Assembly: GCF_051401765.1 (NCBI RefSeq) | Contig: NW_027480506.1 | Coordinates: 1,798,001 to 1,862,000 of the forward strand | DNA from: Calliopsis andreniformis | Taxonomy: Eukaryota > Arthropoda > Insecta > Hymenoptera > Andrenidae | Direction: 5' to 3' | DNA length: 64,000 nucleotides | In this document: in pieces, positions 12,141 through 22,895 of the stretch | How positions within the stretch are numbered: the first letter of the stretch is position 1 | Layout: the number at the start of each line of letters is the position of its first letter | The notes under the pieces: generated by a model | The model's input: the letters and a program-made list of their open reading frames with translations, nothing else | Database searches by the model: none | Told to the model about the DNA's origin: nothing | Made by a program: the position numbers and the translations under genes

Positions 12141-15100
12141 GTGTTGAGGATTGAAGAATGAGGATTGAGGATTGAGGATTGAAGATTGAGGGTTGAAGAT
12201 TGATTATTGAGGATTGAAGATTGAGGATTGAGGATTGAGTATTGAGGATTGAGGATTGCGGATTGCAGATTGAGTATTGAGGATTGAAGATTGAGGATTG
12301 AGGATTGAGGATTGAAGATTGAGTATTGAGGATTGAAGATTGAGGATTGAGGATTGAGGATTGAGGATAGGGGATTGAAGATTGAGTATTGAGGCTTGAA
12401 GATTGACGATTGAGGATTGAGAATTGAGGATTGAGCATTGAGGATTGAGGATTCAAGGTTGAGCATTGAGGATTGAAGGTTGAGGATTGAGGATTGAGGA
12501 TAGAGGATTGAGGATTGAATATTGAGGATTGGGGACTGAGTGTTGAGGGTTGATGATTGAAAATTGAGGATTGGGTATTGAGGATTGAGGATTGAGGATT
12601 GAAGATTGAGGATTGAGGATTGAAGATTGAGGATCGGGAATTGAGTATTGACGATTGAGGATTGAGTATTGAGGATTGAGAACTGAGGATTGAGGATTGT
12701 AGATTGAGTATTGAGGATTGAAGGTTGTTGACTGAGTGTTGAGGGTTGAGTGATGAGAATTGATGTTTGTGGATTGAGATTTGAAGATTGAAGAATGGGG
12801 ATTGAGTATTGAATACTGTGAATTGAGGATATTCTATTGAGGATTGAGGATTGACAATTGATTGTTGAGGACTGAGGGCTGAAGGTTGAGGATTCAGGAT
12901 TGAGGATTCGGTATAGAGGTTTCAGGACTGAGGATTGAGGGTTGAGGATTGAGGATTGAGGATTGAGGATTTGGGATTGAGGATTGAGGATTGATGATTG
13001 AGGATTGAGGATTGAGGATTGAGGATTGAATATTGAGTATTGAGTATTTAAGATTGAGGATTGAGGATTAAGGATTGAGGATTGAGTATTGAGGATTGAG
13101 GATTGAGGATTGAAGATTGAGGATTGGGTATTGAGGATTGAAGATTGAGGATTGAGAATTGAGAACTGAGGATTGAGGATTGAAGATTGAGTATTGAGGA
13201 TTGAAGGTTGTTGACTGAGTGTTGAGGGCTGAGTGGTGAGAATTGATGTTTGTCGATAGAGATTTGAAGATTGCAGATTGAGCATTGAGTATTGAAAGCT
13301 GTGAATTCAGGATATTCTATTGAGGACTGAAGATTGAGGATTGAGGATTGAGTATCGAGGATTGAGGATTGAGGATGAGGGCTGAGGGTTGAGGACTGAG
13401 GATTCAAGATTGAGTTTTGAGGATTGAAGACTGACGATTGAGGATTGAGAATTGAGGATTGAGTATTGAGCATTGAGGATTGCAGATTGAGCATTGAGGA
13501 TCGAAGTTTGAGGATTGAGGATCGCGGATTGAGGATTGAGGATTGAATATTGAGGATTGGGGACTGAGTGTTGAGGGTTTAGTGATGAGAATTGATGTTT
13601 GTGGATAGAGGTTTGAAGATTGCAGGTTGGGTATTGAGTATTGAAAACTGTGGATTGAGGATATTCTGTTGAGGATTGAGGATTGACAACTGATTGTTGT
13701 GGACTGAGGGCTGAATGTTGAGGATTCAGGACTGAGGACTCGGAATTGAGAATTGAGCACTGAGGATTGAGGATTAAAGATTGAGTATTGGGGATTGATG
13801 ATTGAGGATTGAGGACTGAGGATTGAGGATTGAGAATTGAGGATTGAGGATTGAGGATTGAAAATTGGGAATTGGGTATTGAGGATTGAAGAATGAGTAT
13901 TGAGGATTGAGGATTGAAGAATGATTATTGAGGATTGAAGACTGAGGATTGAGGATTGAGGATTGAGGATAGGGGATTGAAGATTGAGTATTGAGGCTTG
14001 AAGATTGACGATTGAGGATTGAGAATTGAGGATTGAGCATTGAGGATTGAGGATTCAAGGTTGAGCATTGAGGATTGAAGGTTGAGGATTGAGGATTGAG
14101 GATAGAGGATTGAGGATTGAATATTGAGGATTGGGGACTGAGTGTTGAGGGTTGATGATTGAAAATTGAGGATTGGGTATTGAGGATTGAGGATTGAGAA
14201 TTGTGGATTGAGGATTGAGGACTGAGGACTGAGGATTGAGGATTGAAGGTTGAACATTGATGAATGAAGATTGAGGATTGAAGATTGAGGATTGAAGATT
14301 GAGGATTGAGGATTGAGGATTGAGGATTGAGAATAGAGGATTGAAGATTGAGGATTGGTGTTTGAGGATTGACGATTAAGGATTGAGTATTGAGGATTGA
14401 GGATTGAGGATTGAGGATTGAGTATTGAGTATTGAGGATTGAGGATTGAGGATTGAAGATTGAGGATTGGGTGTTGAGGAGTGACGAATTAGGCTTGAGG
14501 ATTGAGGATTGAGGATTGAGGATTGCAGATTGAGTATTGATGATTGCAGATTGAGTATTGAGTATTGAAAACTGTGGATTGAGGATATTCTGTTGAGGAC
14601 TGAGGATTGACAACTGATTGTTGTGGACTGAGGGCTGAATGTTGAGGATTCAGGACTGAGGACTCGGAATTGAGAATTGAGGACTGAGGATTGAGGATTA
14701 AAGATTGAGTATTGAGGATTGATGATTGGGGATTTAGGACTGAGGATTGAGGATTGAGAATTGAGGATTGAGGATTGAGGATTGAAAATTGGGAATTGGG
14801 TATTGAGGATTGAAGAATGAGGATTGAGGATTGAGGATTGAAGAATGAGTATTGAGGATTGAAGACTGAGGATTGAGGATTGAGGATTGAGGATAGGGGA
14901 TTGAAGATTGAGTATTGAGGCTTGAAGATTGACGATTGAGGATTGAGAATTGAGGACTGAGCATTGAGGATTGAGGATTCAAGGTTGAGCATTGTGGATT
15001 GAAGGTTGAGGATTGAGGATTGAGGATAGAGGATTGAGGATTGAATATTGAGGATTGGGGACTGAGTGTTGAGGGTTGATGATTGAAAATTGAGGATTGG

Positions 15101-15810
15101 GTATTGAGGATTGAGGATTGAGAATTGTGGATTGAGGATTGAGGATTGAGGATTGAGGATTGAGGATTGAAGGTTGAACATTGATGAATGAAGATTGAGG
15201 ATTGAGGGTTGAGGATTGAGGATTGAAGATAGAGGATTTGGTATTGAGGATTGAAGAATGAGGATTGAGGATTGAGGATTGACGGTTGAGGATTAAGGAT
15301 TGAGTTTTGAGGATTGAAGATTGAGGATTGAAGATTGAGGATTGAGGATTGAGGATTGAAGGTTGAGTATTGAGGATTGAAGGTTGAGGATTGGGGATTG
15401 AGGACTGAGGATTGAGGATTGAAGATTGAGTATTGAGGATTGAGGATTGAGGATTGAGGATTTAGGATTGAAGATTGAGGATTGAGGATTGAGGGTTGTG
15501 GATTGCGGATGAGGACTGAGGGTAGGGTATTGATGTCTGAGGTCTGAGGATTGATCATTGAGGATTGAGAACAGAGGATTGAGGATTGAGGATTGAAGAT
15601 TGAGGATTGGGTGATGAGGATTGAAGAATGAGGATAGAGGATTTAGGATTGAAGATTGAGGGTTGAAGATTGAGTATTGAGGATTGAGGATTTAGTATTG
15701 AGGATTGAGGATTCAGGATTGAGGATTGAGGATAGAGGATTGAGGATTGAGGATTGAGGATTGAGGATTGCGAATTGAGGATTGAGGATTGAGGATTGAA
15801 GATTGAGGAT
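12141..15810 (+). repeat. HOR-4 of left array, end of homogeneous block
   Basis: Fourth copy, colinear with HOR-3 at offset 3,673. By eye only a couple of substitutions separate the two: T to C at 14,229 (against 10,556) and A to G at 15,394 (against 11,721). Module cores lie near 12,829, 13,312, 13,662 and 14,584. Homology to the HOR stops abruptly near 15,810, where HOR-3 continues with GTGTTGAGG and this copy switches to GGGTATTGAGGAGTGACGA, a signature of the mosaic region. Confidence 0.9.
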
Positions 15811-17026
15811 TGGGTATTGAGGAGTGACGAATTAGGATTGAGGATTGAGGATTGTGGATTGAGCATTGCAGATTGAGTATTCAGGATTGAAGATTGAGGA
15901 TTGATGATTGAGGATTGAGGATTGAGGACTGAGGATTGAGGATTGAGGATTGAAGATTGAGTATTGAGGATTGAAGATTGAGGACTGAGGATTGAGGATT
16001 GAGGATTGAGAATAGAGGATTGAAGATTGAGAACTGGTGTTTGAGGATTGACGATTGAGGATTGAGTATTGAGGATTGAGGATTGAGGATTGAGGATTGA
16101 GTATTGAGTATTGAGGATTGAGGATTGAGGGTTGAACATTGATTACTGAGTGTTGAGGGTTGAGTGGTGAGAATTGATGTTTTCGATAGAGATTTGAAGA
16201 TTGCAGATTGAGCATTGAGTATTGAAAGCTGTGATTTCAGGATATTCTATTGAGGACTGAGGATTGACAAACGATTGTTGAGGACTGAAGGCTGGAGCTT
16301 GAGGATTCAGGACTGAGGACTCAGAATTGAGGTTTTGAGGACTGAGGATTGAGGATTAACGATTGAGTATTGAGGATTGAAGATTGAGGATTGAGGAATG
16401 AGTATCGAGGATTGAGGATTGAGGATGAGGGCTGAGGGTTGAGGATTGAGGTTTGAGGACTGAGGACTGAGGATTGAGGATTGAGAATTGAGGATTGAGG
16501 ACTGGGGATTGAGGATTGAAGATTGAGAATTAAGGATTGATGATTGGGGATTGAGGATCTAGGATTGGAGATTGATTATTGAGGATTGAATATTGAGGAT
16601 TGAGGATTGAGGATTGAGAATTGAGAATTGAGAATTGAGGACGAGGACTGAGGATTGAGGATTGAGGTTTGAGGTATGAGGATTCAGGATTGAGGATTGA
16701 GGATTGAGGATTGAGGATTGAGGATTGAGGATTGAGGATTGAGTATTGAGGATGAGGTTTGAGGGTTGAGGATTGAGGTTTGAGGAATAAGGACGGAGGA
16801 TTGAGGACTGAGGGTTGAGGATTGAAGGTTGAATATTGATGATTGAAGGTTGAGGATTGAGGATTGAGGGTTGTGGATTGAGGACGAGGACTGAGGGTTG
16901 GGTATTGATGCTTGAGGTCTGAGGATTGAGGATTGAGGATTGCGAATTGAGGATTGAGGATTGAGGATTGAAGATTGAGGATTTGGTATTGAGGATTGAA
17001 GAATGAGGATTGAGGATTGAGGATTG
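15811..17026 (+). repeat. Mosaic block A1, paralogous to 21,673-22,895
   Basis: Starts at the edge of the HOR block. It aligns with 21,673-22,895 at offset 5,861 (GGGTATTGAGGAG at 15,812/21,673; GATTACTGAG at 16,141/22,002), shifting to 5,869 further on (GATGAGGTTT at 16,751/22,620). Homology ends near 17,026, where the distal copy continues with TATTTAAG. It contains one module (core near 16,242) with GATAGAG-ATTTGAA-GATTGCA and an ATTTCAG variant before the core. Divergence from the paralogue is clearly higher than between copies of the left HOR. Confidence 0.7.
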
Positions 17027-17615
17027 ACGGTTGAGGATTGAAGATGGAGTTTTGAGGATTGAAGTTTGAGGATTGAGGATTGAAGTTTGAGGATTGAGGA
17101 TTGAGGATTGAGGATTGAGGATTGAAGGTTGAGTATTGAGGATTGAAGGTTGAGGATTGAGGATTGAGGACTGAGGATTGAGGATTGAAGATTGAGTATT
17201 GAGGATTGAGGATTGAGGATTGAGGATTTAGGATTGAAGATTGAGGATTGGGTATTGAGGATTGAACATTCAGGATTGAGGATTCAGGATAGAGGATTGA
17301 GGATTGAGGATTGAAGATTGAATATTGATGATTGAAGATTGAGGATTGAGGATTGAGGGTTGTGGATTGCGGATGAGGACTGAGGGTTGGGTATTGATGT
17401 CTGAGGTCTGAGGATTGAGGATTGAGGATTGGGTGATGAGGATTGAAGAATGAGGATAGAGGATTGAGGATTGAAGATTGAGGGTTGAAGATTGAGTATT
17501 GAGGATTGAAGATTGAGTATTGAGGATTGAGGATTCAGGATTGAGGATTGAGGATAAAGGATTGAGGATTGAGGATTGAGGATTGAGGATTGAGGATTGA
17601 GGATTGAGTATTGAG
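16751..17615 (+). repeat. 865-bp unit, copy a
   Basis: First copy of a local tandem duplication phased on GATGAGGTTT (16,751 and 17,616). It carries GGAATAAGGACGGAGG, the GACGAG hexamer, and the ATTTGGTATTG and GATTGACGG stretches. No module core is present. Confidence 0.75.
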
Positions 17616-18640
17616 GATGAGGTTTGAGGGTTGAGGATTGAGGTTTGAGGAATAAGGACGGAGGATTGAGGACTGAGGGTTGAGGATTGAAGGTTGAATA
17701 TTGATGATTGAAGGTTGAGGATTGAGGATTGAGGGTTGTGGATTGAGGACGAGGACTGAGGGTTGGGTATTGATGCTTGAGGTCTGAGGATTGAGGATTG
17801 AGGATTGCGAATTGAGGATTGAGGATTGAGGATTGAAGATTGAGGATTTGGTATTGAGGATTGAAGAATGAGGATTGAGGATTGAGGATTGACGGTTGAG
17901 GATTGAAGATTGAGTTTTGAGGATTGAAGTTTGAGGATTGAGGATTGAAGTTTGAGGATTGAGGATTGAGGATTGAGGATTGAGGATTGAAGGTTGAGTA
18001 TTGAGGATTGAAGAATGAGGATTGAGGATTGAGGATTGACGGTTGAGGATTGAAGATTGAGTTTTGAGGATTGAAGTTTGAGGATTGAGGATTGAAGTTT
18101 GAGGATTGAGGATTGAGGATTGAGGATTGAGGATTGAAGGTTGAGTATTGAGGATTGAAGGTTGAGGATTGAGGATTGAGGACTGAGGATTGAGGATTGA
18201 AGATTGAGTATTGAGGATTGAGGATTGAGGATTGAGGATTTAGGATTGATGATTGAGGATTGGGTATTGAGGATTGAACATTCAGGATTGAGGATTCAGG
18301 ATAGAGGATTGAGGATTGAGGATTGAAGATTGAATATTGATGATTGAAGATTGAGGATTGAGGATTGAGGGTTGTGGATTGCGGATGAGGACTGAGGGTT
18401 GGGTATTGATGTCTGAGGTCTGAGGATTGAGGATTGAGGATTGAGAATTCAGGATTGAGGATTGAGGATTGAAGATTGAGGATTGGGTGATGAGGATTGA
18501 AGAATGAGGATAGAGGATTGAGGATTGAAGATTGAGGGTTGAAGATTGAGTATTGAGGATTGAAGATTGAGTATTGAGGATTGAGGATTCAGGATTGAGG
18601 ATTGAGGATAAAGGATTGAGGATTGAGGATTGAGGATTGA
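17616..18640 (+). repeat. 865-bp unit, copy b, with internal 147-bp duplication
   Basis: Second copy. It is longer because a 147-bp (21-heptad) segment starting with GAAGAATG is present twice in a row, at 17,863-18,009 and 18,010-18,156, and because 42 bp (6 heptads) are added before GGATAAAGG. The offset to copy a therefore steps from 865 to 1,012 to 1,054. Each step is a whole number of heptads, as expected for unequal exchange in register. No module core is present. Confidence 0.75.
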
Positions 18641-18652
18641 GGATTGAGGATT

Positions 18653-19320
18653 GAAGGTTGAGTATTGAGGATTGAAGGTTGAGGATTGGGGATTGAGGAT
18701 TGAGGATTGAGGATTGAAGATTGAGGATTGAGGATTGAAGACTGAGGATTGGCAATTGAGGATTGACGATTGAGGATTGAGTATTGAGGATTGAGAAGTG
18801 AGGATTGAGGATTGAAGATTGAGTATTGAGGATTGAAGATTGTTGACTGAGTGTTGAGGGTTGAGTGATGAGAATTGATGTTTGTGGATTGAGATTTGAA
18901 GATTGAAGAATGGGGATTGAGTATTGAATACTGTGAATTGAGGATATTCTATTGAGGATTGAGGATTGACAATTGATTGTTGAGGACTGAGGGCTGAAGG
19001 CTGAGGATTCAGGATTGAGGATTCGGGATTGAGGTTTCAGGACTGAGGATTGAGGGTTAAGGATTGAGTATTGAGGATTGAGGATTTGGGATTGAGGACT
19101 GAGGATTGAGGATTGAGGATTGTGGATTGAGGATTGAGGATTGAAGATTGAGTATTGAGTATTTAAGAATGAGGATTGAGGATTGAGGATTGAGGATTGA
19201 GAATTGAGGATTGTGAATTGAGGATTGAGGATTGAGGATTGAAGATTGAGGATTGGGTATTGAGGAGTGACGAATTAGGATTGAGGATTGAGGTTTGAGG
19301 ATTGAGGATTGCAGATTGAG
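18653..19320 (+). repeat. 1,727-bp-offset pair, proximal copy
   Basis: Aligns with about 20,401-21,050. The offset is 1,748 at GAAGGTTG (18,653/20,401), then about 1,727 after a 21-bp difference (TGTTGACTGA at 18,841/20,568). It carries a module with core near 18,944 in the GAATGGG subfamily (GATTGAA-GAATGGG-GATTGAG-TATTGAA-TACTGTG). Confidence 0.65.
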
Positions 19321-20400
19321 TATTGAGGATTGAAGATTGAGGATTGAGGATTGAGGATTGAGGATTGAGGACTGAGGATTGAGGATTGAGGATTGAAGAT
19401 TGAGTATTGAGAATTGAAGATTGAGGATTGAGGATTGAGGATTGAGGATTGAGAATAGAGGATTGAAGATTGAGGATTGGTGTTTGAGGATTGACGATTG
19501 AGGATTGAGTATTGAGGATTGAGGATTGAGGATTGAGGATTGAGTATTGAGTATTGAGGATTGAGGATTGAGGATTGAACATTGATTACTGAGTGTTGAG
19601 GGTTGAGTGGTGAGAATTGATGTTTGTCGATAGAGATTTGAAGATTGCAGATTGAGCATTGAGTATTGAAAGCTATGAATACAGGATATTCTATTGAGGA
19701 CTGAGGATTGACAACCGATTGTTGAGGACTGAAGGCTGAAGCTTGAGGATTCAGGACTGAGGACTCAGGATTGAGGTTTGAGGACTGAGGATTGAGGATT
19801 AATGATTGAGTATTGAGGATTGAAGATTGAGGATTGAGGATTGAGTATCGAGGATTGAGGATTGAGGATGAGGGCTGAGGGTTGAGGATTGAGGTTTGAG
19901 GACTGAGGACTGAGGATTGAGGATTGAGAATTGAGGATTGAGGACTGGGGATTGAGGATTGAAGATTGAGGATTAAGGATTGATGATTGAGGATTGAGGA
20001 TCTAGGATTGGAGATAGATTATTGAGGATTGAAGATTGAGGATTGAGGATAGAGGGTTGAGAATTGAGAATTGAGGAAGAGGACTGAGGATTGCGGATTG
20101 AGGTTTGAGGTATGAGGGTTCAGGGTTGAGGATTGAGGATTGAGGATTGAGGATTGAAGATTGAGTATTGAGTATTTAAGATTGAGGATTGAGGATTGAG
20201 GATTGAGGATTGAGGATTGAGGATTGAAGATTGAGGATTGGGTGATGAGGATTGAAGAATGAGGATAGAGGATTTAGGATTGAAGATTGAGGGTTGAAGA
20301 TTGAGTATTGAGTATTGAGTATTGAGTATTGAGGATTGAGGATTCAGGATTGAGGATTGAGGATAGAGGATTGAGGATTGAGGATTGAGGATTGAGGATT
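19321..20400 (+). repeat. Mosaic satellite segment with one module
   Basis: Heptad array between the two copies of the 1,727-bp pair. A module core near 19,684 is preceded by AATACAG. It follows GAACATTGATTACTGAG near 19,577, the same signature as at 16,134 and 21,995, so this is a third relative of the A1/A2 block. No gene or non-heptad sequence is seen. Confidence 0.65.
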
Positions 20401-21050
20401 GAAGGTTGAGTATTGAGGATTGAAGATTGAGGATTGGGGATTGAGGATTGAGGATTGAGGATTGAAGATTGAGGATTGGCAATTGAGGATTGACGATTGA
20501 GGATTGAGTATTGAGGATTGAGAATTGAGGATTGAGGATTGAAGATTGAGTATTGAGGATTGAAGATTGTTGACTGAGTGTTGAGGGTTGAGTGATGAGA
20601 ATTGATGTTTGTGGATTGAGATTTGAAGATTGAAGAATGGGGATTGAGTATTGAATACTGTGAATTGAGGATATTCTATTGAGGATTGAGGATTGACAAT
20701 TGATTGTTGAGGACTGAGGGCTGAAGGCTGAGGATTCAGGATTGAGGATTCGGGATTGAGGTTTCAGGACTGAGGATTGATGGTTAAGGGTTGAGGATTG
20801 AGGATTGAGGATTTGGCATTGAGGACTGAGGATTGAGGATTGAGGATTGAGGATTGAGGACTGAGGATTGAAGATTGAGTATTGAGTATTTAAGATTGAG
20901 GATTGAGGATTGAGGATTGAGGATTGAGAATTGAGGATTGAGAATTGAGGATTGAGGATTGAGGATTGAAGATTGAGGATTGGGTATTGAGGAGTGACGA
21001 ATTAGGATTGAGGATTGAGGATTGAGGATTGATGATTGCAGATTGAGGAT
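20401..21050 (+). repeat. 1,727-bp-offset pair, distal copy
   Basis: Second copy of 18,653-19,320, with module core near 20,671. It begins at GAAGGTTG and remains recognisable to the GAGTGACGAATTAGG signature near 20,991. Confidence 0.65.
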
Positions 21051-21200
21051 TGGGGATTGAGGATTGAGGATTGAGGATTGAGTAATGAGTAATGAGGATT
21101 GAGAATAGAGGATTGAAGATTGAGGATTGGTGCTTGAGGATTGACGATTGAGGATTGAGTATTGAGGATTGAGGATTGAGGATTGAAGATTGAGTATTGA

Positions 21201-21514
21201 GATTGAGGATTCAGGATTGAGGATTGAGGATAGAGGATTGAGAATTGAGGATTGAGGATTGAAGATTGAGTATTGAGTATTTAAGATTGAGGATTGAGGA
21301 TTGAGGATTGAGGATTGAGAATTGAGGATTGAGGATTGAGGATCGAAGATTGAGGATTGGGTATTGAGGAGTGACGAATTAGGATTGAGGATTGAGGATT
21401 GAGGATTGAGGATTGCAGATTAAGTATTGAGGATTGAAGATTGAGGATTGAGGATTGAGGATTGAGGATCGAGGGCTGAGGATTGAGGATTAAGGATTGA
21501 AGATTGAGTATTGA
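21201..21514 (+). repeat. 314-bp tandem unit, copy 1
   Basis: Unit phased on GATTGAGGATTCAGG. Its 314 bp equal 45 heptads minus one base, explained by one hexamer (TATTGA before GATTGAG) at the unit boundary. It contains TATTTAAG and the GAGTGACGAATTAGG signature. Confidence 0.8.
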
Positions 21515-21828
21515 GATTGAGGATTCAGGATTGAGGATTGAGGATAGAGGATTGAGAATTGAGGATTGAGGATTGAAGATTGAGTATTGAGTATTTAAGA
21601 TTGAGGATTGAGGATTTAGGATTGAGGATTGAGAATTGAGGATTGAGGATTGAGGATCGAAGATTGAGGATTGGGTATTGAGGAGTGACGAATTAGGATT
21701 GAGGATTGAGGATTGAGGATTGAGGATTGCAGATTAAGTATTGAGGATTGAAGATTGAGGATTGAGGATTGAGGATTGAGGATCGAGGGCTGAGGATTGA
21801 GGATTAAGGATTGAAGATTGAGTATTGA
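21515..21828 (+). repeat. 314-bp tandem unit, copy 2
   Basis: Near-identical second copy, immediately adjacent. A visible difference is GATTTAG near 21,613 where copy 1 has GATTGAG. The array then continues without the boundary hexamer, so the duplication stops after two copies. Confidence 0.8.
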
Positions 21829-22895
21829 GGATTGAAAATTGAGGATTGAGGATTGAGGATTGAGGATTGAGAATAGAGGATTGAAGATTGAGGAATGGTG
21901 TTTGAGGATTGACGATTGAGGATTGAGTATTGAGGATTGAGGATTGAGGATTGAGGATTGAGTATTGAGTATTGAGGATTGAGGATTGAGGGTTGAACAT
22001 TGATTACTGAGTGTTGAGGGTTGAGTGGTGAGAATTGATGTTTGTCGATAGAGATTTGAAGATTGCAGATTGAGCATTGAGTCTTGAACGCTGTGATTTC
22101 AGGATATTCTATTGAGGACTGAGGATTGACAAACGATTGTTGAGGACTGAAGGCTGGAGCTTGAGGATTCAGGACTGAGGACTCAGAATTGAGGTTTTGA
22201 GGACTGAGGATTGAGGATTAACGATTGAGTATTGAGGATTGAAGATTGAGGATTGAGGATTGAGTATCGAGGATTGAGGATTGAGGATGAGGGCTGAGGG
22301 TTGAGGATTGAGGTTTGAGGACTGAGGACTGAGGATTGAGGATTGAGAATTGAGGATTGAGGACTGGGGATTGAGGATTGAAGATTGAGAATTAAGGATT
22401 GATGATTGGGGATTGAGGATCTAGGATTGGAGATTGATTATTGAGGATTGAATATTGAGGATTGAGGATTGAGGATTGAGAATTGAGAATTGAGAATTGA
22501 GGACGAGGACTGAGGATTGAGGATTGAGGTTTAAGGTATGAGGATTCAGGATTGAGGATTGAGGATTGAGGATTGAGGATTGAGGATTGAGGATTGAGGA
22601 TTGAGGATTGAGTATTGAGGATGAGGTTTGAGGGTTGAGGATTGAGGTTTGAGGAATAAGGACGGAGGATTGAGGACTGAGGGTTGAGGATTGAAGGTTG
22701 AATATTGATGATTGAAGGTTGAGGATTGAGGATTGAGGGTTGTGGATTGAGGACGAGGACTGAGGGTTGGGTATTGATGCTTGAGGTCTGAGGATTGAGG
22801 ATTGAGGATTGCGAATTGAGGATTGAGGATTGAGGATTGAAGATTGAGGATTTGGTATTGAGGATTGAAGAATGAGGATTGAGGATTGAGTATTT
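21673..22895 (+). repeat. Mosaic block A2, paralogous to 15,812-17,026
   Basis: Distal partner of A1 (offset 5,861-5,869). The module core near 22,104 shares the unusual ATTTCAG heptad before the core and the downstream AAACGAT with the module at 16,242. Its first part overlaps the end of the 314-bp pair, so the local duplication came after, or cut into, the block copy. Confidence 0.7.
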
